Source: Saccoglossus kowalevskii
Taxonomy: Eukaryota; Hemichordata; Enteropneusta; Harrimaniidae
DNA length: 49,934 nt
Direction: 5' to 3'
Assembly (NCBI RefSeq): GCF_000003605.2
Contig: NW_003158628.1
Location: 1 to 49,934 of the forward strand
Shown: piece after piece, positions 12,350 to 24,911 of the stretch
How the letters are laid out: each line of letters begins with the position of its first letter
Position numbering within the stretch: position 1 is the stretch's first letter
Program-made: the position numbers and the translations under genes
The notes under the pieces: model-generated
What the model saw: the letters and a program-made list of their open reading frames with translations, nothing else
Database searches by the model: none
Told to the model about the DNA's origin: nothing

Positions 12350-12837
12350 TAGATGCATCTGTTGTATAGCCATTTATAACTGTCAGCTAGATCTAACATC
12401 ATTGATATATTTAGCCATTTATAACTGTCAGCTAGATCTAACATCATTGATATATTTAGCCATTTATAACTGTCAGCTAGATCTAACATCATTGATATAT
12501 TTAGCCATTTATAACTGTCAGCTAGATCTAACATCATTGATATATTTAGCCATTTATAACTGTCAGCTAGACCTAACATCATTGATATATTTAGCCATTT
12601 ATAACTGTCAGCTGGATCTAACATCATTGATATATTTAGCCATTTATAACTGTCAGCTGGATCTAACATCATTGATATATTTAGCCATTTATAACTGTCA
12701 GCTGGATCTAACATCATTGATATATTTAGCCATTTATAACTGTCAGCTAGATCTAACATCATTGGCATATTTAGCCATTTATAACTGTCAGCTAGATCTA
12801 ACATCATTGATATATTTAGCCATTTATAACTGTCAGC
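12350..12837 (+). repeat. 38-bp-led segment, 488 bp (38 + 10 x 45)
   Basis: 38-bp unit, four plain, C, three G-type, GGCA (12748), plain. The same order occurs at 4841-5328, so this is a defined 10-monomer HOR variant. Confidence 0.9.
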
Positions 12838-13100
12838 TAGATGCATCTGTTGTATAGCCATTTATAACTGTCAGCTAGATCTAACATCATTGATATATTT
12901 AGCCATTTATAACTGTCAGCTAGATCTAACATCATTGATATATTTAACCATTTATAACTGTCAGCTGGACCTAACATCATTGATATATTTAGCCATGTAT
13001 AACTGTCAGCTAGATCTAACATCATTGGCATATTTAGCCATTTATAACTGTCAGCTAGATCTAACATCATTGATATATTTAGCCATTTATAACTGTCAGC
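12838..13100 (+). repeat. 38-bp-led segment, 263 bp
   Basis: 38-bp unit, two plain, GC-type CATGTA (12966), GGCA (13011), plain. It looks like HOR-A with its twelve internal monomers removed, the first (M1) joined directly to the last (M14). Confidence 0.88.
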
Positions 13101-13723
13101 TAGATGCATCTGTTGTATAGCCATTTATAACTGTCAGCTAGATCTAACATCATTGATATATTTAGCCATTTATAACTGTCAGCTAGATCTAACATCATTG
13201 ATATATTTAGCCATTTATAACTGTCAGCTAGATCTAACATCATTGATATATTTAGCCATTTATAACTGTCAGCTCGATCTAACATCATTGATATATTTAG
13301 CCATTTATAACTGTCAGCTAGATCTAACATCATTGATATATTTAGCCATTTATAACTGTCAGCTAGACCTAACATCATTGATATATTTAGCCATTTATAA
13401 CTGTCAGCTAGACCTAACATCATTGATATATTTAGCCATTTATAACTACCAGCTAGACCTAACATCATTGATATATTTAGCCATTTATAACTACCAGCTA
13501 GACCTAACATCATTGATATATTTAGCCATTTATAAATGTCAGCTAGATCTAACATCATTGATATATTTAGCCATTTATAACTGTCAGCTAGACCTAACAT
13601 CATTGATATATTTAGCCATGTATAAGTGTCAGCTAGATCTAACATCATTGATATATTTAGCCATTTATAACTGTCAGCTAGGTCTAACATCATTGATATA
13701 TTTAGCCATTTATAACTGTCAGC
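13101..13723 (+). repeat. HOR-C copy 1 (623 bp)
   Basis: 38-bp unit plus 13 monomers: three plain, TCGATCT (13274), plain, C, C, TACCAG pair, AAATG near 13533, C with CATGTATAAGTG near 13619, plain and TAGGTCT (13679). All these markers recur 623 bp downstream. There is no GGCA terminus. Confidence 0.93.
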
Positions 13724-14346
13724 TAGATGCATCTGTTGTATAGCCATTTATAACTGTCAGCTAGATCTAACATCATTGATATATTTAGCCATTTATAACT
13801 GTCAGCTAGATCTAACATCATTGATATATTTAGCCATTTATAACTGTCAGCTAGATCTAACATCATTGATATATTTAGCCATTTATAACTGTCAGCTCGA
13901 TCTAACATTATTGATATATTTAGCCATTTATAACTGTCAGCTAGATCTAACATCATTGATATATTTAGCCATTTATAACTGTCAGCTAGACCTAACATCA
14001 TTGATATATTTAGCCATTTATAACTGTCAGCTAGACCTAACATCATTGATATATTTAGCCATTTATAACTACCAGCTAGACCTAACATCATTGATATATT
14101 TAGCCATTTATAACTACCAGCTAGACCTAACATCATTGATATATTTAGCCATTTATAAATGTCAGCTAGATCTAACATCATTGATATATTTAGCCATTTA
14201 TAACTGTCAGCTAGACCTAACATCATTGATATATTTAGCCATGTATAAGTGTCAGCTAGATCTAACATCATTGATATATTTAGCCATTTATAACTGTCAG
14301 CTAGGTCTAACATCATTGATATATTTAGCCATTTATAACTGTCAGC
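13724..14346 (+). repeat. HOR-C copy 2 (623 bp, direct tandem of copy 1)
   Basis: It repeats the preceding block with the same markers (TCGATCT, AAATG, CATGTATAAGTG, TAGGTCT), each exactly 623 bp on. It differs at a few bases, for example CATTATTG near 13910. A related block starts at 40189. It is the left part of the long segment to 18712. Confidence 0.93.
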
Positions 14347-14976
14347 TAGATCTAACATCATTGATATATTTAGCCATGTATAACTGTCAGCTAGATCTAA
14401 CATCATTGATATATTTAGCCATTTATAACTGTCAGCTAGATCTAACATCATTGATATATTTAGCCATTTATAGCTGTCAGCTAGATCTAACATCATTGAT
14501 ATATTTAGCCATTTATAACTGTCAGCTAGATCTACCATCATTGATATATTTAGCCATTTATAACTGTCAGCTAGATCTAACATCATTGATATATTTAGCC
14601 ATTTATAACTGTCAGCTAGATCTAACATCATTGATATATTTAGCCATTTATAACTGTCAGCTAAATCTAGCATCATTGATATATTTAGCCATTTATAACT
14701 GTCAGCTAGATCGAACATCATTGATATATTTAGCCATTTATAACTGTCAGCTAGACCTAACATCATTGATATATTTAGCCATTTATAACTGTCAGCTAGA
14801 CCTAACATCATTGATATATTTAGCCATTTATAACTGTCAGCTGGATCTAACATCATTGATATATTTAGCCATTTATAACTGTCAGCTGGATCTAACATCA
14901 TTGATATATTTAGCCATTTATAACTGTCAGCTAGATCTAACATCATTGGCATATTTAGCCATTTATAACTGTCAGC
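14347..14976 (+). repeat. HOR-A, complete
   Basis: All 14 markers are in order. M1 has CATGTA but lacks the TGGACC changes. It follows HOR-C copy 2 directly and is separated from the next HOR-A by one monomer. Confidence 0.93.
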
Positions 14977-15021
14977 TAGATCTAACATCATTGATATACC
15001 TAGCCATTTATAACTGTCGGC

Positions 15022-15651
15022 TAGATCTAACATCATTGATATATTTAGCCATGTATAACTGTCAGCTAGATCTAACATCATTGATATATTTAGCCATTTA
15101 TAACTGTCAGCTAGATCTAACATCATTGATATATTTAGCCATTTATAGCTGTCAGCTAGATCTAACATCATTGATATATTTAGCCATTTATAACTGTCAG
15201 CTAGATCTACCATCATTGATATATTTAGCCATTTATAACTGTCAGCTAGATCTAACATCATTGATATATTTAGCCATTTATAACTGTCAGCTAGATCTAA
15301 CATCATTGATATATTTAGCCATTTATAACTGTCAGCTAAATCTAGCATCATTGATATATTTAGCCATTTATAACTGTCAGCTAGATCGAACATCATTGAT
15401 ATATTTAGCCATTTATAACTGTCAGCTAGACCTAACATCATTGATATATTTAGCCATTTATAACTGTCAGCTAGACCTAACATCATTGATATATTTAGCC
15501 ATTTATAACTGTCAGCTGGATCTAACATCATTGATATATTTAGCCATTTATAACTGTCAGCTGGATCTAACATCATTGATATATTTAGCCATTTATAACT
15601 GTCAGCTAGATCTAACATCATTGATATATTTAGCCATTTATAACTGTCAGC
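15022..15651 (+). repeat. HOR-A, complete length, M14 without GGCA
   Basis: M1-M13 markers are present; the fourteenth monomer is plain. It continues into a partial second run (C, C/ACATTT, plain, plain, AAATCTAGC at 15877, TCGAAC, C, C, three G, GGCA at 16192). Confidence 0.9.
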
Positions 15652-17092
15652 TAGATCTAACATCATTGATATATTTAGCCATTTATAACTGTCAGCTAGA
15701 CCTAACATCATTGATATATTTAGCCATTTATAACTGTCAGCTAGACCTAACATCATTGATACATTTAGCCATTTATAACTGTCAGCTAGATCTAACATCA
15801 TTGATATATTTAGCCATTTATAACTGTCAGCTAGATCTAACATCATTGATATATTTAGCCATTTATAACTGTCAGCTAAATCTAGCATCATTGATATATT
15901 TAGCCATTTATAACTGTCAGCTAGATCGAACATCATTGATATATTTAGCCATTTATAACTGTCAGCTAGACCTAACATCATTGATATATTTAGCCATTTA
16001 TAACTGTCAGCTAGACCTAACATCATTGATATATTTAGCCATTTATAACTGTCAGCTGGATCTAACATCATTGATATATTTAGCCATTTATAACTGTCAG
16101 CTGGATCTAACATCATTGATATATTTAGCCATTTATAACTGTCAGCTGGATCTAACATCATTGATATATTTAGCCATTTATAACTGTCAGCTAGATCTAA
16201 CATCATTGGCATATTTAGCCATTTATAACTGTCAGCTAGATCTAACATCATTGATATATTTAGCCATATATAACTGTCAGCTAGATCTAACATCATTGAT
16301 ATATTTAGCCATTTATAACTGTCAGCTAGATCTAACATCATTGATATATTTAGCCATTTATAACTGTCAGCTATACCTAACATCATTGATATATTTAGCC
16401 ATTTATAACTGTCAGCTAGATCTAACATCATTGATATATTTATCCATTTATAACTGTCAGCTAGATCTAACATCATTGATATATTTAGCCATTTATAACT
16501 GTCAGCTAGATCTAACATCATTGATATATTTAGCCATTTATAACTGTCAGCTAGATCTAACATCATTGATATATTTAGCCATTTATAACTGTCAGCTAGA
16601 CCTAACATCATTGATATATTTAGCCATTTATAACTGTCAGCTAGACCTAACATCATTGATATATTTAGCCATTTATAACTACCAGCTAGACACTAACATC
16701 ATTGATATATTTAGCCATTTATAACTACCAGCTAGACCTAACATCATTGATATATTTAGCCATTTATAACTGTCAGCTAGATCTAACATCATTGATATAT
16801 TTAGCCATTTATAACTGTCAGCTGGACCTAACATCATTGATATATTTAGCCATGTATAACTGTCAGCTAGATCTAACATCATTGATATATTTAGCCATTT
16901 ATAACTGTCAGCTAGATCTAACATCATTGATATATTTAGCCATTTATAGCTGTCAGCTAGATCTAACATCATTGATATATTTAGCCATTTATAACTACCA
17001 GCTAGACCTAACATCATTGATATATTTAGCCATTTATAACTGTCAGCTAGATCTAACATCATTGATATATTTAGCCATTTATAACTGTCAGC

Positions 17093-17722
17093 TGGACCTA
17101 ACATCATTGATATATTTAGCCATGTATAACTGTCAGCTAGATCTAACATCATTGATATATTTAGCCATTTATAACTGTCAGCTAGATCTAACATCATTGA
17201 TATATTTAGCCATTTATAGCTGTCAGCTAGATCTAACATCATTGATATATTTAGCCATTTATAACTGTCAGCTAGATCTACCATCATTGATATATTTAGC
17301 CATTTATAACTGTCAGCTAGATCTAACATCATTGATATATTTAGCCATTTATAACTGTCAGCTAGATCTAACATCATTGATATATTTAGCCATTTATAAC
17401 TGTCAGCTAAATCTAGCATCATTGATATATTTAGCCATTTATAACTGTCAGCTAGATCGAACATCATTGATATATTTAGCCATTTATAACTGTCAGCTAG
17501 ACCTAACATCATTGATATATTTAGCCATTTATAACTGTCAGCTAGACCTAACATCATTGATATATTTAGCCATTTATAACTGTCAGCTGGATCTAACATC
17601 ATTGATATATTTAGCCATTTATAACTGTCAGCTGGATCTAACATCATTGATATATTTAGCCATTTATAACTGTCAGCTAGATCTAACATCATTGGCATAT
17701 TTAGCCATTTATAACTGTCAGC
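17093..17722 (+). repeat. HOR-A, complete
   Basis: All 14 markers with GC-type M1. An AGCTG/TACCAG stretch just upstream (16803-17047) begins with another GC-type CATGTA monomer, a three-monomer start of an aborted HOR-A. Confidence 0.93.
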
Positions 17723-18712
17723 TAGATCTAACATCATTGATATACCTAGCCATTTATAACTGTCGGCTAGATCTAACATCATTGATATATTTAGCCATTT
17801 ATAACTGTCGGCTAGATCTAACATCATTGATATACCTAGCCATTTATAACTGTCGGCTAGATCTATCATCATTGATATATTTAGCCATTTATAACTGTCG
17901 GCTAGACCTAACATCATTGATATATTTAGCCATTTATAACTGTCAGCTAGATCTAACATCATTGATATATTTAGCCATTTATAACTGTCAGCTAGACCTA
18001 ACATCATTGATATATTTAGCCATATATAACTGTCAGCTAGATCTAACATCATTGATATATTTAGCCATTTATAACTGTCAGCTAGACCTAGCATCATTGA
18101 TATATTTAGCCATATATAACTGTCAGCTAGATCTAACATCATTGATATATTTAGCCATTTATAACTGTCAGCTAGATCTAACATCATTGATATATTTAGC
18201 CATTTATAACTGTCAGCTAGACCTAACATCATTGATATATTTAGCCATTTATAACTGTCAGCTAGATCTAACATCATTGATATATTTAGCCATTTATAAC
18301 TGTCAGCTAAATCTAGCATCATTGATATATTTAGCCATTTATAACTGTCAGCTAGATCGAACATCATTGATATATTTAGCCATTTATAACTGTCAGCTAG
18401 ACCTAACATCATTGATATATTTAGCCATTTATAACTGTCAGCTAGACCTAACATCATTGATATATTTAGCCATTTATAACTGTCAGCTGGATCTAACATC
18501 ATTGATATATTTAGCCATTTATAACTGTCAGCTGGATCTAACATCATTGATATATTTAGCCATTTATAACTGTCAGCTGGATCTAACATCATTGATATAT
18601 TTAGCCATTTATAACTGTCAGCTAGATCTAACATCATTGGCATATTTAGCCATTTATAACTGTCAGCTAGATCTAACATCATTGATATATTTAGCCATTT
18701 ATAACTGTCAGC

Positions 18713-20055
18713 TAGATGCATCTGTTGTATAGCCATTTATAACTGTCAGCTAGATCTAACATCATTGATATATTTAGCCATTTATAACTGTCAGCTAGAT
18801 CTAACATCATTGATATATTTAGCCATTTATAACTGTCAGCTAGATCTCACATCATTGATATATTTAGCCATTTATAACTGTCAGCTCGATCTAACATCAT
18901 TGATATATTTAGCCATTTATAACTGTCAGCTAGATCTAACATCATTGATATATTTAGCCATTTATAACTGTCAGCTAGACCTAACATCATTGATATATTT
19001 AGCCATTTATAACTGTCAGCTAGACCTAACATCATTGATATATTTAGCCATTTATAACTACCAGCTAGACCTAACATCATTGATATATTTAGCCATTTAT
19101 AACTACCAGCTAGACCTAACATCATTGATATATTTAGCCATTTATAACTGTCAGCTAGATCTAATATCATTGATATATTTAGCCATTTATAACTGTCAGC
19201 TAGATCTAACATCATTGATATATTTAGCCATTTATAACTGTCGGCTAGATCTAACATCATTGATATATTTAGCCATTTATAACTGTCAGCTAGATCTAAC
19301 ATCATTGATATATTTAGCCATTTATAGCTGTCAGCTAGATCTAACATCATTGATATATTTAGCCATTTATAACTACCAGCTAGACCTAACATCATTGATA
19401 TATTTAGCCATTTATAACTGTCAGCTAGATCTAACATCATTGATATATTTAGCCATTTATAACTGTCAGCTGGACCTAACATCATTGATATATTTAGCCA
19501 TGTATAACTGTCAGCTAGATCTAACATCATTGATATATTTAGCCATTTATAACTGTCAGCTAGATCTAACATCATTGATATATTTAGCCATATATAACTG
19601 TCAGCTAGATCTAACATCATTGATATATTTAGCCATTTATAACTGTCAGCTAGATCTAACATCATTGATATATTTAGCCATTTATAACTGTCAGCTAGAC
19701 CTAACATCATTGATATATTTAGCCATTTATAACTGTCAGCTAGACCTAACATCATTGATACATTTAGCCATTTATAACTGTCAGCTAGATCTAACATCAT
19801 TGATATATTTAGCCATTTATAACTGTCAGCTAGATCTAACATCATTGATATATTTAGCCATTTATAACTGTCAGCTAAATCTAGCATCATTGATATATTT
19901 AGCCATTTATAACTGTCAGCTAGATCGAACATCATTGATATATTTAGCCATTTATAACTGTCAGCTAGACCTAACATCATTGATATATTTAGCCATTTAT
20001 AACTGTCAGCTAGACCTAACATCATTGATATATTTAGCCATTTATAACTGTCAGC
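18713..20055 (+). repeat. 38-bp-led segment, 1343 bp (38 + 29 x 45)
   Basis: It contains the rare pair TCTCAC then TCGATCT (18841-18930), also found together near 31969-32012. AAATCTAGC (19876), TCGAAC and two C-type monomers follow. It then passes straight into the next 38-bp unit, without the usual G-G-GGCA-plain terminus. Confidence 0.88.
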
Positions 20056-20318
20056 TAGATGCATCTGTTGTATAGCCATTTATAACTGTCAGCTAGATCT
20101 AACATCATTGATATATTTAGCCATTTATAACTGTCAGCTAGATCTAACATCATTGATATATTTAGCCATTTATAACTGTCAGCTAGATCTAACATCAATG
20201 ATATATTTAGCCATTTATAACTGTCAGCTAGATCTAACATCATTGGCATATTTAGCCATTTATAACTGTCAGCTAGATCTAACATCATTGATATATTTAG
20301 CCATTTATAACTGTCAGC
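20056..20318 (+). repeat. 38-bp-led segment, 263 bp
   Basis: 38-bp unit, two plain, a plain variant with CATCAATGA, GGCA (20229), plain. It has the same length as 1750-2012 and 12838-13100 but different internal monomers. Confidence 0.9.
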
Positions 20319-21211
20319 TAGATGCATCTGTTGTATAGCCATTTATAACTGTCAGCTAGATCTAACATCATTGATATATTTAGCCATTTATAACTGTCAG
20401 CTAGATCTAACATCATTGATATATTTAGCCATTTATAACTGTCAGCTAGATCTAACATCATTGATATATTTAGCCATTTATAACTGTCAGCTAGATCTAA
20501 CATCATTGATATATTTAGCCATTTATAACTGTCAGCTAGATCTAACATCATTGATATATTTAGCCATTTATAACTGTCAGCTAGACCTAACATCATTGAT
20601 ATATTTAGCCATTTATAACTGTCAGCTAGACCTAACATCATTGATATATTTATCCATTTATAACTACCAGCTAGACCTAACATCATTGATATATTTAGCC
20701 ATTTATAACTACCAGCTAGACCTAACATCATTGATATATTTAGCCATTTATAACTGTCAGCTAGATCTAACATCATTGATATATTTAGCCATTTATAACT
20801 GTCAGCTGGACCTAACATCATTGATATATTTAGCCATGTATAACTGTCAGCTAGATCTAACATCATTGATATATTTAGCCATTTATAACTGTCAGCTAGA
20901 TCTAACATCATTGATATATTTAGCCATTTATAGCTGTCAGCTAGATCTAACATCATTGATATATTTAGCCATTTATAACTGTCAGCTAGATCTACCATCA
21001 TTGATATATTTAGCCATTTATAACTGTCAGCTGGATCTAACATCATTGATATATTTAGCCATTTATAACTGTCAGCTGGATCTAACATCATTGATATATT
21101 TAGCCATTTATAACTGTCAGCTAGATCTAACATCATTGGTATATTTAGCCATTTATAACTGTCAGCTAGATCTAACATCATTGATATATTTAGCCATTTA
21201 TAACTGTCAGC
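20319..21211 (+). repeat. 38-bp-led segment, 893 bp (38 + 19 x 45)
   Basis: Five plain, C-type run with TACCAG and one ATCCATTT, then shortened HOR-A from GC-type CATGTA (20807) through AGCTG (20897) and CTACC (20987), skipping to two G-type and GGTA (21122). The layout matches 902-1749 plus one monomer. Confidence 0.9.
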
Positions 21212-22058
21212 TAGACGCATCTGTTGTATAGCCAGTTATAACTGTCAGCTAGATCTAACATCATTGATATATTTAGCCATTTATAACTGTCAGCTAGATC
21301 TAACATCATTGATATATTTAGCCATTTATAACTGTCAGCTAGACCTAACATCATGGATATATTTAGCCATTTATAACTGTCAGCTGGATCTAACATCATT
21401 GATATATTTAGCCATTTATAACTGTCAGCTAGATCTAACATCATTGATATATTTAGCCATTTATAACTGTCAGCTAGATCTAACTTCATTGATATATTTA
21501 GCCATTTATAACTCTCAGCTGGATCTAACATCATTGATATCCCTAGCCATTTATAACTGTCAGCTAGATCTAACATCATTGATATATTTAGCCATTTATA
21601 ACTGTCAGCTAGACCTAACATCATTGATATCCCTAGCCATTTATAACTGTCAGCTAGATCTAACATCATTGATATATTTAGCCATTTATAACTGTCAGCT
21701 AGATCTAACATCATTGATATATTTAGCCATTTATAACTGTCAGCTAGATCTAACATCATTGATATATTTAGCCATTTATAACTGTCAGCTAGACCTAACA
21801 TCATTGATATATTTAGCCATTTATAACTGTCAGCTAGACCTAACATCATTGATATATTTAGCCATTTATAACTACCAGCTAGACCTAACATCATTGATTT
21901 TTTAGCCATTTATAACTACCAGCTAGACCTAACATCATTGATATGTTTAGTCATTTATAACTGTCAGCTAGATCTAACATCATTGATATATTTAGCCATT
22001 TATAACTGTCAGCTAGATCTAACATCATTGATATATTTAGCCATTTATAACTGTCAGC
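21212..22058 (+). repeat. 38-bp-led segment, 847 bp, HOR-B-like
   Basis: The leader is altered (TAGACGCATC, GCCAGTTATAAC). The order C, G, plain, CTTC with AACTCTCAG, G with CCCT, plain, C with CCCT resembles HOR-B. A monomer with GATTTTTTAGCC (about 21896) is 44 bp and explains the 1-bp deficit. Confidence 0.87.
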
Positions 22059-22591
22059 TAGATGCATCTGTTGTATAGCCATTTATAACTGTCAGCTAGA
22101 CCTAACATCATTGATATATTTAGCCATTTATAACTGTCAGCTACATCTAACATCATTGATATATTTAGCCATTTATAACTGTCAGCTAGACCTAACATCA
22201 TTGATACACCTAGCCATTTATAACTGTCAGCTAGACCTAACATCATTGATATATTTAGCCATTTATAACTGTCAGCTAGATCTAACATCATTGATATATT
22301 TAGCCATTTATAACTGTCAGCTAGATCTAACATCATTGATATATTTAGCCATTTATAACTGTCAGCTAGATCTAACATCATTGATATATTTAGCCATTTA
22401 TAACTGTCAGCTAGACCTAACATCATTGATATATTTAGCCATTTATAACTGTCAGCTAGATCTAACATCATTGATATATTTAGCCATTTATAACTGTCAG
22501 CTGGATCTAACATCATTGATATATTTAGCCATTTATAACTGTCAGCTAGATCTAACATCATTGATATATTTAGCCATTTATAACTGTCAGC
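22059..22591 (+). repeat. 38-bp-led segment, 533 bp (38 + 11 x 45)
   Basis: 38-bp unit, C, TACATCT (22142), C with ACACCT, C, three plain, C, plain, G, plain. TACATCT appears near the start of several segments (6763, 22592, 38238, 46642), so it marks an HOR beginning. Confidence 0.88.
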
Positions 22592-23709
22592 TAGATGCAT
22601 CTGTTGTATAGCCATTTATAACTGTCAGCTAGACCTAACATCATTGATATATTTAGCCATTTATAACTGTCAGCTAGACCTAACATCATTGATATATTTA
22701 GCCATTTATAACTGTCAGCTACATCTAACATCATTGATATATTTAGCCATTTATAACTGTCAGCTAGACCTAACATCATTGATATACCTAGCCATTTATA
22801 ACTGTCAGCTAGACCTAACATCATTGATATATTTAGCCATTTATAACTGTCAGCTAGATCTAACATCATTGATATATTTAGCCATTTATAACTGTCAGCT
22901 AGATCTAATATCATTGATATATTTAGTTATTTATAACTGTCAGCTAGATCTAACATCATTGATATATTTAGCCATTTATAACTGTCAGCTAGATCTAACA
23001 TCATTGATATATTTAGCCATTTATAACTGTCAGCTAGATCTAACATCATTGATATATTTAGCCATTTATAACTGTCAGCTAGACCTAACATCATTGATAT
23101 ATTTAGCCATTTATAACTGTCAGCTAGACCTAACATCATTGATATATTTAGCCATTTATAACTGTCAGCTGGATTTAACATCATTGATATATTTAGCCAT
23201 TTATAACTGTCAGCTAGACCTAACCTCATTGATATATTTAGCCATTTATAACTGTCAGCTAAATCTAACATCATTGATACATTTAGCCATTTATAACTGT
23301 CAGCTAGATCTAACATCATTGATATATTTAGCCATTTATAACTGTCAGCTAGACCTAACATCATTGATATATTTAGCCATTTATAACTGTCAGCTAGATC
23401 TAACATCATTGATATATTTAGCCATTTATAACTGTCAGCTAGACCTAACATCATTGATATCCCTAGCCATTTATAACTGTCAGCTAGACCTAAGATCATT
23501 GATATATTTAGCCATTTATAACTGTCAGCTAGATCTAACATCATTGATATATTTAGCCATTTATAACTGTCAGCTAGATCTAACATCATTGATATATTTA
23601 GCCATTTATAACTGTCGGCTAGATCTAACATCATTGATATATTTAGCCATTTATAACTGTCAGCTAGATCTAACATCATTGATATATTTAGCCATTTATA
23701 ACTGTCAGC
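22592..23709 (+). repeat. 38-bp-led segment, 1118 bp (38 + 24 x 45)
   Basis: C, C, TACATCT, C/ACCT and an AGTTATTT monomer (near 22926) are followed by TGGATTT, CCTCATTG, AAATCTAAC with ACATTT, then CCCT, AAGATC (23485) and CGGC. About 650 bp from 22592 recur at 46642, offset 24,050. Confidence 0.9.
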
Positions 23710-23838
23710 TAGATGCATCTGTTGTATAGCCATTTATAACTGTCAGCTAGATCTAACATCATTGATATATTTAGCCATTTTATAACTGTCAGCTAGATCT
23801 AACATCATTGATATATTTAGCCATTTATAACTGTCAGC
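23710..23838 (+). repeat. Shortest intact 38-bp-led segment, 129 bp
   Basis: 38-bp unit, one 46-bp monomer (CATTTTATAAC) and one plain monomer, then the next 38-bp unit. The 46-bp unit directly after the short unit is the same arrangement that opens the HOR-B copies at 48020 and 48689. Confidence 0.9.
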
Positions 23839-24911
23839 TAGATGCATCTGTTGTATAGCCATTTATAACTACCAGCTAGACCTAACATCATTGATATATT
23901 TAGCCATTTATAACTACCAGCTAGACCTAACATCATTGATATATTTAGCCATTTATAACTGTCAGCTAGATCTAATATCATTGATATATTTAGCCATTTA
24001 TAACTGTCAGCTAGATCTAACATCATTGATATATTTAGCCATTTATAACTGTCGGCTAGATCTAACATCATTGATATATTTAGCCATTTATAACTGTCAG
24101 CTAGATCTAACATCATTGATATATTTAGCCATTTATAGCTGTCAGCTAGATCTAACATCATTGATATATTTAGCCATTTATAACTACCAGCTAGACCTAA
24201 CATCATTGATATATTTAGCCATTTATAACTGTCAGCTAGATCTAACATCATTGATATATTTAGCCATTTATAACTGTCAGCTGGACCTAACATCATTGAT
24301 ATATTTAGCCATGTATAACTGTCAGCTAGATCTAACATCATTGATATATTTAGCCATTTATAACTGTCAGCTAGATCTAACATCATTGATATATTTAGCC
24401 ATTTATAGCTGTCAGCTAGATCTAACATCATTGATATATTTAGCCATTTATAACTGTCAGCTAGATCTACCATCATTGATATATTTAGCCATTTATAACT
24501 GTCAGCTAGATCTAACATCATTGATATATTTAGCCATTTATAACTGTCAGCTAGATCTAACATCATTGATATATTTAGCCATTTATAACTGTCAGCTAAA
24601 TCTAGCATCATTGATATATTTAGCCATTTATAACTGTCAGCTAGATCGAACATCATTGATATATTTAGCCATTTATAACTGTCAGCTAGACCTAACATCA
24701 TTGATATATTTAGCCATTTATAACTGTCAGCTAGACCTAACATCATTGATATATTTAGCCATTTATAACTGTCAGCTGGATCTAACATTATTGATATATT
24801 TAGCCATTTATAACTGTCAGCTGGATCTAACATCATTGATATATTTAGCCATTTATAACTGTCAGCTAGATCTAACATCATTGGCATATTTAGCCATTTA
24901 TAACTGTCAGC
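23839..24911 (+). repeat. 38-bp-led segment ending in HOR-A, 1073 bp
   Basis: The leader ends in TACCAG rather than TGTCAG. It is followed by two C-type, TCTAATATC, CGGC, AGCTG and TACCAG monomers. A complete HOR-A (24282-24911) runs directly into the next 38-bp unit, with no plain monomer between. Confidence 0.9.
24282..24911 (+). repeat. HOR-A, complete
   Basis: All 14 markers; the GGCA monomer (24867) abuts the 38-bp unit at 24912. One G-type monomer carries CATTATTG. Confidence 0.93.

Larger units (their letters stand above)
14347..18712 (+). repeat. Long HOR-A-rich stretch without a 38-bp unit
   Basis: Together with HOR-C copy 2 this is the 4989-bp segment 13724-18712. It holds HOR-A copies at 14347-14976, 15022-15651 (last monomer lacks GGCA) and 17093-17722. 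Half copies starting at AAATCTAGC lie at 15877 and 18308. Near 16372 and 16442 are rare TATACC and ATCCATTT monomers, repeated at 35591 and 35661. A 1-bp insertion (TAGACACTAAC, 16685) breaks phase. The end is GGCA (18623) and plain. Confidence 0.9.

Noticed and set aside
13776-16724. A 982-codon plus-strand open frame as a gene
   Set aside because: Its apparent start is a TTG inside an ordinary monomer and its end is set by a 1-bp insertion (TAGACACTAAC). Nothing distinguishes it from the surrounding array.
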